Counted from the first letter of the stretch, positions 36,556 through 45,648 are shown. The stretch: DNA of 64,000 bases from CBDHHC01 sp965263345 (GCA_965263345.1 CBDHHC010000006.1:558001-622000); one strand, 5' to 3'. The notes: generated from the letters alone by a model not told the origin. Translations and numbers: made by a program.

Positions 36556-37529
36556 ATGTCTAAGCGCAATATTTTGATTTTCAGTTTGATTGGTTTGTTT
36601 AGCCTTTTTTTCAGTACGATCAGTCAGGCTCATGTTAAATGGTTTGTAGATACCAAGACCCAGCGGTTGAGAATTTCCAATCTTATTCCTTGTTTGATAA
36701 GTGCTTATCTGGTTTGCAATTGCTCTGGTTGCTTTCGTTATATCTGCGATTTTAGATATGAAGCTACCCAAGGTTACTATTGCGGATACTAAAACCAGAC
36801 ATGATTTTATTGAAATTTTGCGTATTTTTACTGGCATGTCTTTTTTGCTAACGGCTTACGAAGGTGCGCTTATTGCGCCGCATCTTGTGGCTTATGGTTC
36901 TTTTGGTTTGATACTCGTTTTCCTTCAGGCTCTTATTGGGATTATGCTGATTGGTAATCGGTTTATTCAACATGCGGCCATGATGATCTTTATTTTGTTT
37001 CTTGGTGTTATTATTCAGCAACATTGGGTTTCTTGGGGCGCTGGAATATGCCAATGTTTTTGGCATCGGTCTCTTCCTGCTGTTTAACAACTTTAAATCA
37101 GAAGAAATGATTAATCGTTTTAAGCCTTACTCTGTTGATTCATTGCGCATCTTTACGGGTATTTCTCTGGTTACGTTAGGGTTTTCTGAGAAGTTGTTTG
37201 GGGCACTTTATGGTCAGGCATTTCTAGCAAATTATCAATGGAATTTTATGACTTTGCTTGGCTTTGATTTATTCAATGACCGGTTATTTGTTTTATCAGC
37301 CGGAGTGTGTGAAGTGATTTTGGGGATAATTTTGATTTTGGGTACAACAACACGTTTAACAATGCTTGCGATTTCTGGACTTATGCTGACCTCTAATATT
37401 GTTTTCATTCTGCAGGGAAATAATAAGGCGGCTTTAGTGGAGTTTGTTGGTCATTTACCTATCATCGGAACTGCACTTGTTTTAATTCTGTTGGGGTATG
37501 GTCAACGCCAAAATTACAAATTTCATTGA
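36556..37529 (+). pseudogene. DoxX-like membrane protein, broken by two frameshifts
   Basis: One membrane-protein gene is spread over three frames. Frame one (36556) gives a signal or first helix and the motif AHVKWFVDT; frame two takes over near 36700 (LIWFAIALVAFVISAIL to IQQHW); frame three takes over near 37020 (GFLGALEYANVFGIGLFLLF) and runs to 37529 with four more helices, including LRIFTGISLVTLGFSEK and GYGQRQNYKFH. An HVKWFVD start followed by repeated RIFTG/GFSEK helices is typical of DoxX-related integral membrane proteins. Two independent shifts suggest real decay rather than a single read error. Confidence 0.75.
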
Positions 37530-37548
37530 AAACTTAAAGTGATGAAGG

Positions 37549-38027
37549 TTCGTTGTTATGCCGAAGTTTCATATTGAACTTTCTTATATGCTTTATTGGT
37601 CGATTTTGTGTGTGTTCGCGGGCGTTATTATATCTCCATTTATAGCAAAACCAGAAGATCATTCTAAACAATACTCATGATCATAGTATGGTTGGGAAAA
37701 TCGAAGTTACTGAAGATAATGTCGCCAAGCATTAAAAATTACTGTGATAGATGAATGTCTCTGGAATTTACACGTAATCACACAGAATTTTAAGTTTACG
37801 CATGAGAATGTTAATTTACAAAATGTTGCGAATAGGATATGCGCATATTTTTGTTGATGGCGTTAAGTTAACCCGGCTTTATTCCAACTTCTACCAATTT
37901 ACCTCCTGGGAAACATACAATATCTGTCAGCTTGAATGCTAATTTCATGATGCGTATGTGATAAATGAACCATTTATTTCAAGTGCAGAACTCATTACCG
38001 TCGAAATTCGAAAGTTTTTATGCGATT
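37549..38027 (+). pseudogene. Decayed small secreted protein gene with several frameshifts
   Basis: The open frame at 37549 gives only about 40 residues (MPKFHIELSYMLYWSILCVF, a membrane or signal segment). Reading on by hand in changing frames recovers a coherent protein: THDHSMVGKIEVTEDNVAK, LKITVIDECLWNLHVITQNF, GYAHIFVDGVKLTRLYSNFY, LPPGKHTISVSLNANF and HDAYVINEPFISSAELITV, ending in a stop at about 38027. At least four frame changes are needed. The pattern (HIFVDG, LYSN, PPGKHTI, SLN) is like small periplasmic proteins that often sit beside DoxX-like or copper-related genes. Confidence 0.7.
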
Positions 38028-38249
38028 AGTTCGCTAAAAAATTTGTAAAATCACAGAGGATATTGAGAGCAACAGGGGGTTGCTTAGAAATTTTCTTCAT
38101 ATTGATGTGTGAGTACTCCTTCATGAATATTATATACTTTGAGCAAGTTTATGTTTTCCCTCTCGGATATAAAATTCCCTGAACGCTGACTTTAAATGAC
38201 CATAACATCCTGCTACATCTTTTTTATTCTGGAGATGGGAATATACTTT

Positions 38250-38912
38250 ATGGCTCTTGTTACTTTTGATCATTTTGTTTTGGCTGCTGCAACGCTTGAG
38301 GACGGTGTTGCTTTTGTAAAGGCGAATTCAGGTGTTGATATTCCTTATGGAGGGGAACATCCTAAAATGGGAACCCATAATCACCTGATGAGGGTTCATA
38401 GCCGTGATGAAAAGGATGATTATTTTTTTGAAGTTATTGCGGTTAATCCCAATGCCATTCCTGAGCGACCACAACGCTGGTTCCGTTTGGCGGATGAGAG
38501 TTTTCTGAAATCCTTGAAAGATAAAGGACCCCGGCTTGTCACCTGGGCTGTGCGTACTTATGATATTGAAGAAGTTGTAAAGCGCTCGCTGGTTTCTCTC
38601 GGGACTATCGAGACTGTCACACGTGGAGATCTGACATGGCAGATTACCGTGCCTGAAGATGGTTCTGTTCCTGAAGGTGGGATCTTTCCGACAGTCATCC
38701 AATGGCCTGAGGGTGTTCGTCCCTGGGAGGCTATGGCTGATCTTGGAAGTGTTTTTTTAGGGTTAAATCTTGGACACCCTAATCCTGAGTTTATTCGTGA
38801 TGCTCTGGCTAGGATTGGGTTGGGGGATACGAGAATAAATATTTCATCTTCTGAAAATTATGAATTAGGGTTGGAGATGGGTGAGCGTTTTAATATCTCC
38901 CTTTCTTCTTAA
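38250..38912 (+). CDS. Glyoxalase-like (VOC) domain protein
   Basis: A 220-residue protein of the glyoxalase-like/VOC superfamily (Glyoxalase_3 type). N-terminal strand TFDHFVLAAATLEDGVAFV, then GGEHPKMGTHNHLMRV, and a long second half with a duplicated-fold feel (IFPTVIQWPEG, LGLNLGHPNPEFI). Metal-site residues such as His in FDHFV and HNHLM are present. The start is ATG 38250; the frame is open further upstream to 38196. Substrate unknown. Confidence 0.82.
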   Translation: MALVTFDHFVLAAATLEDGVAFVKANSGVDIPYGGEHPKMGTHNHLMRVHSRDEKDDYFFEVIAVNPNAIPERPQRWFRLADESFLKSLKDKGPRLVTWAVRTYDIEEVVKRSLVSLGTIETVTRGDLTWQITVPEDGSVPEGGIFPTVIQWPEGVRPWEAMADLGSVFLGLNLGHPNPEFIRDALARIGLGDTRINISSSENYELGLEMGERFNISLSS

Positions 38913-38931
38913 GAGAGTTAGTTTATACAAT

Positions 38932-39189
38932 ATGCTCAAACACACCAAGATCAATGATCACACTTTAAGGTCCCAAATCAGAAACCGTTCTATACAATTT
39001 GGTGGGAATGAAAAATTAAAAATTTATGGCCGTCTTGGGTGTTCGTCTGGCAAGCGGATGAAACGTGAAAACCGTGTGTTTTTTGCTTCGGAAGAGGAGG
39101 CTGTTGATCATGGCTTTCGGCCTTGTGGGCATTGTATGCGAGAGGCTTATCAGGAGTGGCGCTCTTTGAATAAAGCTGAAAAACCCTAA
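38932..39189 (+). CDS. Orphan Ada-type metal-binding domain protein
   Basis: An 85-residue protein containing almost only the Ada N-terminal zinc-binding domain: KIYGRLGCSSGKRM, then VFFASEEEAVDHGFRPCGHC. In Ada this domain binds zinc through four Cys and repairs methylphosphotriesters. Here just three Cys are in place, in LGCSSG and CGHC, and no methyltransferase or AraC-like domain follows. Start ATG 38932, 19 bp after the glyoxalase gene, so the two may be co-transcribed. Confidence 0.75.
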   Translation: MLKHTKINDHTLRSQIRNRSIQFGGNEKLKIYGRLGCSSGKRMKRENRVFFASEEEAVDHGFRPCGHCMREAYQEWRSLNKAEKP

Positions 39190-40088
39190 TCAAATGCTCC
39201 TATAGAGTTCATGTATGTGGTTACCTCTTCAATAAAGCGTTTTACTTTGATCGAAATATTTCGGTTTGCAGCGTAGATGATATTTATATCATGTGGGTCG
39301 TAGGTCCAGTCTGGGAGGACATATTCCAGCTCTCCATTTTTGGTGTAGGCGGCAAGTATGCTTTCATGGCCCAAGCCAATTCCAATCCCGCCAAGGACAC
39401 ATAGTTTTAAAAAGCTTGAGTTGTTTGTTATCAGCGAGGGGGTGACTTTAATATTTACTTTCTTGCCAAGATTGCTTGTCAGTGGAATTCTATCACCTGT
39501 TATTAGATGGGAGTAGAGAATGTAATCATGGTCTAATAAATCGTCTGGATGTGATGGTCGTCCTTTACGATTTAGATATTCTGGTGTTGCTGCCAGTCGT
39601 CTTTTTATGCTCCCAAGTTTTTTCACTTTGAGACGTTCATCTAGTATGTTTCCAAGACGAATTGCAACATCAAGACGATGTGCTTGAAAATCCACATATT
39701 GATCGGTTAAATCCAAATCCAATGTGAGATTGGGATATCGCTTTTTAAAATCAATAAAAAATTGTGCCAGAACAATCGTTGCAAACCCGGTTGGGGCTCC
39801 TATTCGCAAAGTGCCTGTCATTTGCTGATCAATTGTGAGAACGGACCGATCTGCTTCTTGTAAGTTTTCGAGTATTTTGTTGACCTGCGTATAATAGATT
39901 TCACCTGCTTCTGTTAAGACAATGCTTCGTGTGGTTCTGCTTAAAAGTTTTACCTGAAGTTCATTCTCAAGGTTGTTTAAATGCTGGCTTACGGCTGGTT
40001 GACTGAGGTTTAAGCTGCGCGCTGCAGAGGAGATGCTTCCGTTTTCTATTACTCTTATAAAACTGAGCAGGCTTGTGAGTTTATCCAT
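39186..40088 (-). CDS. LysR-family transcriptional regulator
   Basis: A 300-residue LysR regulator. The N-terminal helix-turn-helix reads RVIENGSISSAARSLNLSQP with AVSQHLNNLENEL; the effector domain follows (GTLRIGAPTGFATIVLAQFF, VDVAIRLGNI-like segments). It is divergent from the metallo-hydrolase gene with 125 bp between them, and a palindrome in that gap is a probable operator. Confidence 0.92.
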   Translation of the reverse strand: MDKLTSLLSFIRVIENGSISSAARSLNLSQPAVSQHLNNLENELQVKLLSRTTRSIVLTEAGEIYYTQVNKILENLQEADRSVLTIDQQMTGTLRIGAPTGFATIVLAQFFIDFKKRYPNLTLDLDLTDQYVDFQAHRLDVAIRLGNILDERLKVKKLGSIKRRLAATPEYLNRKGRPSHPDDLLDHDYILYSHLITGDRIPLTSNLGKKVNIKVTPSLITNNSSFLKLCVLGGIGIGLGHESILAAYTKNGELEYVLPDWTYDPHDINIIYAANRNISIKVKRFIEEVTTYMNSIGAFD

Positions 40089-40103
40089 AATTCACCTATA
40101 AAA

Positions 40104-40119
40104 ATATCTTATAAGATAT
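40104..40119. promoter_or_regulatory. Perfect 16-bp palindrome, probable LysR operator
   Basis: ATATCTTATAAGATAT sits 15 bp upstream of the LysR gene start, with a second partial copy (ATCTTATATA) about 33 bp on toward the metallo-hydrolase gene. The position fits an autoregulatory LysR site. Confidence 0.55.
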
Positions 40120-40213
40120 ATAATAAAAATGCATCTTATATAACTTTTCATTATTAATTATATTAGCCGCAGAACTTAAATCAAGGGTTTGAATTTTTTG
40201 GAGGATTTATAAG

Positions 40214-41221
40214 GTGACATATTCAAGACGATCATTTTTACAGACAGGTTTTGTTGGTGCAACAGCTTCTTTGATGGCATTCAGTCAGTATAGTCCACTT
40301 AATAGTTCACTTAATAGTTTACTTGGGATATCATCAGCTGATGCTGCGGCTCCATTACAAAAGGCCTTACTAGGTGGGACGATACGTCGAAAATTAGGTG
40401 ATTTTGAAGTCACTGCTCTACTCGATGGATATCTTGATGTGAAGGAAGATGTTATTAAAGGGGCTGACTCTAAAACGCTAAAATCTTTACGACAGGAAAG
40501 TTTTATCCCTGAAACAGGACCATTATCTATCCCCGTTTCGTCATATCTTATTAACACTGGTAGTAAGCTTGTTTTGATTGATGCTGGAACGGCAAATGCT
40601 TTCGGGGATACGCTTGGGCATTTGCTTTCTTCACTGACGCGGGCTGGTTATCGTCCTAAGCAGATTGATGCAATTTTGATTACGCATATGCATCCGGATC
40701 ATTTATTTGGTGTCTTGGATGCTAAGGGGCAAAAGGTATTTCCAAATGCGGAGCTTATTGTTCCGGAAAATGATTATAAATTCTGGCATGATGATTCGAT
40801 GATTAAGGAAGACACAAAGTCATTTTTTGAAGGTGCCAGAAAAGCTAGCGGTGTTTACTCTGATCGTTTAACAAAGCTTAATGATAAGCAAGAGGTTATT
40901 CCTGGTATACAGGCCGTCTCTCTTCCTGGGCATACTCCTGGGCATACGGGATATATGATTAGTTCTGGCAATGAGAGTCTTTATATCGTAGGTGATGTCG
41001 TTCATTTTGGTGCCTTTCAATTTGCGCAACCAAAATGGGGCGTTGCTTTTGATGTCGATGGGGCTCAAGCCATAGAGACCAGACAAAAAGTGTTTGATCA
41101 GGTTGTTGCTGATAAACAATTTATCGCTGGCATGCATCTGCCGTTTCCTGGTTTTGGGTATGTCAAACGTTCAGGTGATGCTTACCAATTTGTTCCTGCA
41201 GAATGGCAGTATAAATCTTAA
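40214..41221 (+). CDS. Exported metallo-beta-lactamase-fold hydrolase
   Basis: A 335-residue MBL-fold hydrolase with a Tat-type signal (SRRSFLQTGFVGATASLMAF). The zinc site is THMHPDHLFGV, followed by LPGHTPGHTGYMI, YIVGDVVHF and a late His in GMHLPFPGFGY. It starts at GTG 40214, after TTTGGAGGA. Related enzymes are lactonases or broad hydrolases; the substrate cannot be read. Likely controlled by the divergent LysR gene. Confidence 0.88.
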   Translation: MTYSRRSFLQTGFVGATASLMAFSQYSPLNSSLNSLLGISSADAAAPLQKALLGGTIRRKLGDFEVTALLDGYLDVKEDVIKGADSKTLKSLRQESFIPETGPLSIPVSSYLINTGSKLVLIDAGTANAFGDTLGHLLSSLTRAGYRPKQIDAILITHMHPDHLFGVLDAKGQKVFPNAELIVPENDYKFWHDDSMIKEDTKSFFEGARKASGVYSDRLTKLNDKQEVIPGIQAVSLPGHTPGHTGYMISSGNESLYIVGDVVHFGAFQFAQPKWGVAFDVDGAQAIETRQKVFDQVVADKQFIAGMHLPFPGFGYVKRSGDAYQFVPAEWQYKS

Positions 41222-41233
41222 AGGATTTTCTTT

Positions 41234-41266
41234 CTGACTGGTTGATAAGGCCAGTCAGGTTTTTTG
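41234..41266. terminator. Terminator between the metallo-hydrolase and FKBP genes
   Basis: CTGACTGG (41234-41241) pairs with CCAGTCAG (41251-41258), followed by GTTTTTTG on the plus strand. Confidence 0.85.
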
Positions 41267-41269
41267 TTC

Positions 41270-41782
41270 CTAGAGTACTTTCAAAAGCTCGACTTCAAAG
41301 ATTAATGTTGCTCCTGGGGGGATGTTGCGCGTGCCACTTGTGCCATAGCCTAAGTAAGAGGGGATTACGAATTCGTATTTGGCGCCTTCTCTCATAAGTT
41401 GTAAACCTTCTGTCCAACCTCGTATAACACCATTAAGCGGGAAGGTAGCTGGTTTCCCACGATCATAAGAGCTATCGAATTTTATGCCGTTTGGTAATGT
41501 TCCCTTATAATGGACTTGCACTTGACTCGTTCTTGCGGGAGCTTTTCCTGCGCCTGGGCGCAATACTCTATATTGCAAGCCTGTGGAAGTGACTTTCACG
41601 CCTGGTTTTTTTGCGTTTTTTGTCAGGTAATCTCCATGAGATGAGTCAGCCGGGGATGAGGCACTTGCCCGGTTTAAATAAGTCCCTGAATTTGATGTGT
41701 TATTGGTGGCGCACGATTGCAGGTGGATCGCAGAGACGACCAGTATGAATAGTTTACTTATGGTAATACAATTACGTCTCAT
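41270..41782 (-). CDS. FKBP-type peptidyl-prolyl isomerase, lipoprotein
   Basis: A 170-residue FKBP anchored as a lipoprotein (lipobox LQSC, mature Cys near 28). The isomerase domain shows VTSTGLQYRVLRPGAGKAP, VQVHYKGTLPNG, FDSSYDRGKPATFPLNGVI, GWTEGLQLM and IPSYLGYG. It assists folding in the periplasm. Single gene, convergent with the metallo-hydrolase. Confidence 0.93.
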   Translation of the reverse strand: MRRNCITISKLFILVVSAIHLQSCATNNTSNSGTYLNRASASSPADSSHGDYLTKNAKKPGVKVTSTGLQYRVLRPGAGKAPARTSQVQVHYKGTLPNGIKFDSSYDRGKPATFPLNGVIRGWTEGLQLMREGAKYEFVIPSYLGYGTSGTRNIPPGATLIFEVELLKVL

Positions 41783-42046
41783 TTTGTTCCCCGATATATA
41801 ATCCCTAGATGTATTTCAATTTTTGGCGATTTTTTTATAGCACTTGCAAGTGTTAAACAAACAAAATGACGATTATGTGGGGGATTGTCTTGTGAAAATG
41901 CGTTGCATCATTTTGAGGGCGCTTAGGGGGCGTTGACTTATTGTTAAGCGGCTTCTCCAAACGGTTGCTTGCTCAAAATATTGATAACGGCTTTAGACAT
42001 CGAGAATTCGGGATCTATCTGACGTGTCAGATCACTCCCTATGGCT

Positions 42047-42934
42047 TTATTTGCCCAACTCGTTGCATTTTCGCTGATGAAACAGAACAGCGTCTTCTTG
42101 ATAACTGTCCCAATCTTTCTTTTGCTGTTCCAGAGTCTGAAGTAGTTCTGCCAACGCTTTGGTGTTTGTGCACTCAAGATCATGGATAGGTAATATACGT
42201 CCTTTTTCCATTGCCTTGATGAAGGATGATTGTGACAGGCCTGCAATCAGGTCTTCACCAACATGTTCTCTGATAAATTCGAGATCCTGGGCATCGTCAA
42301 GCTTATTGGCTATGACCCGAATGGCGACATTATGGTCGCGGGCGTAGCTGCGATACTGGTCATAGACTGATAGAGATCTAACTGTCGGTTCGACAACCAG
42401 GACTGTTAAATCAAAGCGCGTAAAAAGCCCAGAAGAGAACGCGTCTGCACCTGCTGTCATATCAACAATTACACAGGATTTTTCGTCGTCAATGAGGTGG
42501 TTCAGCAGAAGTTCTACAGAACCTGTTTTAGAATGATAACAGCGTGTTCCGATGTCACTTTCATCGAATGGACCAACAGCCATCACCTGGATTTTTCCTT
42601 TACGCCTGGTAAAATGATCGAAGACAGGATTTGATTTGCCTAGTGTGAGAAAATTTGAACCGCGCCCTGGTGGGGTTGTTTTAATCATTGTTGAGGTGGA
42701 AGATATGCGTGGATTATTGCCTCGCAAATATTCTTTAATGCGATTGACCTCAAGCCCCATGGGAGGCAAGGACAGAGCTGCTTCAGGTGTCATGCCTATA
42801 GCACTCGCAAGATGCTGATTAATGTCTGCGTCAATTGCAAGTACGTGACGGCCTTGCTGTGCTGCATAGCGTGAGAATAAAGCAGCTAGAGTTGTTTTAC
42901 CACTTCCTCCCTTACCAACAAAGGCGATTTTCAT
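42047..42934 (-). CDS. CooC/MinD-like P-loop ATPase under a Zur box
   Basis: A 295-residue SIMIBI-class ATPase. The deviant Walker A KGGSGKTTLAA at residue 8 and DADINQHL at about 35 fit the MinD/CooC/ArsA group; SCVIVDMTAGADAFSSGLFTRFD and VVEPTVRSL complete the switch regions. CooC, the nickel-insertion ATPase, has a metal-binding Cys-X-Cys before this point; here the matching segment reads GTRCYHSKTG, a Cys-X-His. A Zur-type palindrome lies 36 bp upstream, divergent from the zevA-like gene. A role in zinc delivery to a protein is an inference; paralogues act on other metals. Confidence 0.78.
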   Translation of the reverse strand: MKIAFVGKGGSGKTTLAALFSRYAAQQGRHVLAIDADINQHLASAIGMTPEAALSLPPMGLEVNRIKEYLRGNNPRISSTSTMIKTTPPGRGSNFLTLGKSNPVFDHFTRRKGKIQVMAVGPFDESDIGTRCYHSKTGSVELLLNHLIDDEKSCVIVDMTAGADAFSSGLFTRFDLTVLVVEPTVRSLSVYDQYRSYARDHNVAIRVIANKLDDAQDLEFIREHVGEDLIAGLSQSSFIKAMEKGRILPIHDLECTNTKALAELLQTLEQQKKDWDSYQEDAVLFHQRKCNELGK

Positions 42935-42969
42935 GGGGCTTCCCTATCATAAGCTCAATATACTTTAAG

Positions 42970-42986
42970 ATGTTATACTATTACAT
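42970..42986. promoter_or_regulatory. Zur box upstream of the CooC-like ATPase
   Basis: ATGTTATACTATTACAT, almost perfectly palindromic and matching the other boxes of this window. Its reverse complement differs from the zevA box at one base only. Confidence 0.8.
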
Positions 42987-43195
42987 ACTAGATGCAATAA
43001 AGTTAAATTTAGAGAAAAACAAGGCGTTCTTAGAGTTTTTCAGAACAATTTCAATGTATTGAGAATAGGTCTCTTATTATCTAAACTGTGAATCTGCAGA
43101 CGTTATGGCAAATTAAATCGTCTTTCGACATATTGTAAGCTCAATAGTCTGTTTTTAATTTGCATTCTTTTATTTTTCATATATTACAACTTAAA

Positions 43196-43212
43196 GTGTA
43201 ATAGTATAACAT
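43196..43212. promoter_or_regulatory. Zur box upstream of the zevA-like gene
   Basis: GTGTAATAGTATAACAT, 37 bp before the ATG. Apart from the first base it is the complement of the box at 42970-42986. Confidence 0.8.
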
Positions 43213-43248
43213 TTATATAAACCCGAAAATGATGACGAGCATTCCTGA

Positions 43249-43905
43249 ATGAAGAAAAGCATTTTTATTATCGTTTTTACTTTATTGGCTAATTCATTCG
43301 TTGTTACTGGTGCGTTTTCTCATCCACATATGTTTTTGGACACCACGGCAAGTTTTAAAATAGGTGAGAATAATCAGCTCAAAAGTATTATGCTCAGGTT
43401 TGTTGTGGATGAATTAAACACTGCTTTAACGATTGCAACGCTAGATGTTGATAAGGATGGTGACAAGGTCTTGACAAAAGAAGATAAGAAAAAAGTTGCC
43501 GGCAGTGTTATTAAGGGATTTGCTCATTATAATTTTTTCACATACCTTGAAGTGAATAATAAAGATGTTTCCCTTAAAGCTCCGACTTATTCTGAAATAG
43601 ATTTTGTTAATGGTCATCTTGTTATCGCGATGGAAGTTTTTCTTGAAGCTCCACTCTCTGTAACTGGAAATAAATTTACACTTGAGCTTTACGATCCAAC
43701 ATATTTTACTGAAGTTATTCTGAAAGAAGCCCCTAAAATAATTGGCCAGAAAAAACAATGCAGGGTCGCTTTTGATAAAGCAGCGTCTGACGAAGATTCC
43801 CAAAAAATACAATCGTATCTTGCACAACTCTCTAGAGAGGAAACTCCGGATATAGAAAATGTTGGAGCTCTGTTTGCAGATCAAACGAGGTTGGTATGCT
43901 CCTGA
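43249..43905 (+). CDS. DUF1007 periplasmic protein (ZevA-like)
   Basis: A 218-residue DUF1007 protein with a signal peptide (to GAFS) and a His-rich mature start SHPHMFLDT. In Haemophilus influenzae a DUF1007 protein, ZevA, and a NicO-type permease, ZevB, are needed for zinc uptake. Here the same pair occurs, with overlapping genes and a Zur box upstream, which supports the same role over nickel or cobalt transport. An acidic segment (DVDKDGDKVLTKEDKKK) looks like a calcium-type loop. Substrate is inferred. Confidence 0.83.
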   Translation: MKKSIFIIVFTLLANSFVVTGAFSHPHMFLDTTASFKIGENNQLKSIMLRFVVDELNTALTIATLDVDKDGDKVLTKEDKKKVAGSVIKGFAHYNFFTYLEVNNKDVSLKAPTYSEIDFVNGHLVIAMEVFLEAPLSVTGNKFTLELYDPTYFTEVILKEAPKIIGQKKQCRVAFDKAASDEDSQKIQSYLAQLSREETPDIENVGALFADQTRLVCS

Positions 43906-44864
43906 TAAGAAATTCTTTATTTTTGTTGTTGTTTATATTTGCCATTGTCTTTTTCTTTATGGAATATTGGGACCAGGTTTCTGCATGGGCGAAAGTTCAG
44001 CAGAGAGCGTTTCAGAATATTATGGGCCGGGAAATTCTTGAATTACGCTCTGGTGATTTTAATGCATTGCTCAATCTTCTATTGATATGTGGGGCTTATG
44101 GGGTTGTGCATGCCATTGGCCCTGGGCATGGAAAAGTATTGATTGGAGCTGCAGCTCTCACATCTGAAAAGACGGCAATGAATATGGCTGGTATTGGCTT
44201 TGTATCAAGCTTAGTCCAAGGTGTAGCAGCAATCCTTATCACTTATGGTGTTTTAGGTGTTCTTGTGTTCACCAGTTCAGCCCTTATAGGGACAGCAGAA
44301 ACATATCTGGCTCCTTTCAGCTTTTTAGCTATGACGGCAGTAGGGGGGTGGATTATTTTCCGGGGTGCCAGAATTATCGTTCAAAGAATGTTTGTAAAAA
44401 GTAATATTTCAACTTGCTCCCACGGTCATAATAACCACAGTTATCATCACCACGATCACGATCATGCACATACATGTGCATCTGGTTGTAAACATATGCC
44501 AAGTGTTAAAGAGATTGAAGCAATACGGACTTGGCGTGATGTCTTATTTATTATCTTCAGCATCGGTATACGTCCATGTTCCGGTGCTCTTATTGTTTTA
44601 ATTATTACTTGGAAATTTGGTTTGATCACAGCCGGTATACTTGCTGTTATGTCAATGGCTGTTGGAACAGGACTGGTTGTTGGGGCTGCCGCTATTTTTG
44701 CGTCTAAGATACGTAACTTAAGTGTTTCTAAAATTATTTCACGGGATGACAATAGAAGTGTTTTGTTGGCTGGAGGTTTGAATATTACAGCTGGGGTATT
44801 TGTAATAGCTATGTCGTCATTGTTTCTAATGAATGATTTGCAAACTATCTTTTACCCTCTGTAA
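43896..44864 (+). CDS. NicO/RcnA-family metal permease (ZevB-like)
   Basis: A 322-residue membrane permease of the NicO family (nickel/cobalt transporters, RcnA, ZevB). About six to seven helices are visible, with the family motifs VHAIGPGHGKVLIGA and IGIRPCSGALIVLI. A His-rich cytosolic or periplasmic loop (HGHNNHSYHHHDHDHAH) lies between them. The start overlaps the ZevA-like gene by ten bases. Together with the Zur box this favours zinc. Confidence 0.87.
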   Translation: MLLIRNSLFLLLFIFAIVFFFMEYWDQVSAWAKVQQRAFQNIMGREILELRSGDFNALLNLLLICGAYGVVHAIGPGHGKVLIGAAALTSEKTAMNMAGIGFVSSLVQGVAAILITYGVLGVLVFTSSALIGTAETYLAPFSFLAMTAVGGWIIFRGARIIVQRMFVKSNISTCSHGHNNHSYHHHDHDHAHTCASGCKHMPSVKEIEAIRTWRDVLFIIFSIGIRPCSGALIVLIITWKFGLITAGILAVMSMAVGTGLVVGAAAIFASKIRNLSVSKIISRDDNRSVLLAGGLNITAGVFVIAMSSLFLMNDLQTIFYPL

Positions 44865-45026
44865 GATATGACTGTGCACTGAATAATAAGCAAATTCATT
44901 GTTGTGTATTTTTTGGATAAACTTTTATATAATTTTGAAATCATCTTATTATTTGACATTAAATACTAATGCAGGCTAGATTTTCGCGTTACAATACATC
45001 ATTTTAAAACTTATGAACAAAACGCT

Positions 45027-45632
45027 ATGTCAAACAAAAGATCAGATACAGAATATCCAGACCCCTATCCTGTCCCAAGCCGGGAAGAAGCACTACATGC
45101 TGTAAAGACGTTGATTGCATGGGCGGGAGATAACCCCAACCGAGAAGGGCTTGTGGATACTCCTAAACGAGTCGTAGACGCATATAGAGAATTCTTCGAA
45201 GGATATAGCATGAATCCTGATGAGATCCTGAGCCGTACTTTCGAAGAGGTGGAGGGGTATGATGAAATTGTGCTCGTCAAAAATATCCGTCTGGAATCTC
45301 ATTGTGAACACCATATCGTTCCGATTTTAGGCAAAGCCCATATTGCTTATATTCCGAATAATCGCGTTGTTGGGATCAGTAAGCTTGCGCGTCTTGTTGA
45401 TGTTTATGGCAAGCGCTTACAGACTCAGGAAACGATGACAGCACAAATTGCAGATACGATTCAGAGGGTTCTAAATCCTAAAGGGGTTGCTGTCATTGTG
45501 GACGCGGCACATCAATGTATGACAACAAGAGGTGTCCATAAGACAGCATCAAGCACAGTCACCAGTCGCATGCTCGGAGTGTTTCGTGAAGATCATCGCA
45601 CTCGTGCAGAATTGATGAGCCTTATTGGTTAG
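45027..45632 (+). CDS. folE: GTP cyclohydrolase I (type IA)
   Basis: FolE of 201 residues converts GTP to dihydroneopterin triphosphate, the first step of folate and queuosine precursor synthesis. Type IA features: the zinc-site segment HCEHHIVPILGKAHIAYIP and DAAHQCMTTRGVHK. Type IA enzymes need zinc. Some bacteria induce the zinc-independent type IB enzyme when zinc is short, but this one has the zinc ligands. It lies in the zinc island, yet I see no convincing Zur box in its 160-bp upstream gap. Confidence 0.95.
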   Translation: MSNKRSDTEYPDPYPVPSREEALHAVKTLIAWAGDNPNREGLVDTPKRVVDAYREFFEGYSMNPDEILSRTFEEVEGYDEIVLVKNIRLESHCEHHIVPILGKAHIAYIPNNRVVGISKLARLVDVYGKRLQTQETMTAQIADTIQRVLNPKGVAVIVDAAHQCMTTRGVHKTASSTVTSRMLGVFREDHRTRAELMSLIG

Positions 45633-45648
45633 TATACGACTTTTCCAG

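Larger units (their letters stand above)
42935..43248. other. Divergent control region of the zinc ATPase and zevAB
   Basis: 314 bp, AT-rich, with a Zur-type box near each end (42970-42986 and 43196-43212) so that each divergent promoter has its own operator. No gene is visible. Confidence 0.65.

Noticed and set aside
44865..45026. A Zur box before folE
   Set aside because: Only a partial match (GTTACAATACAT near 44989) without the palindrome; not enough to call.
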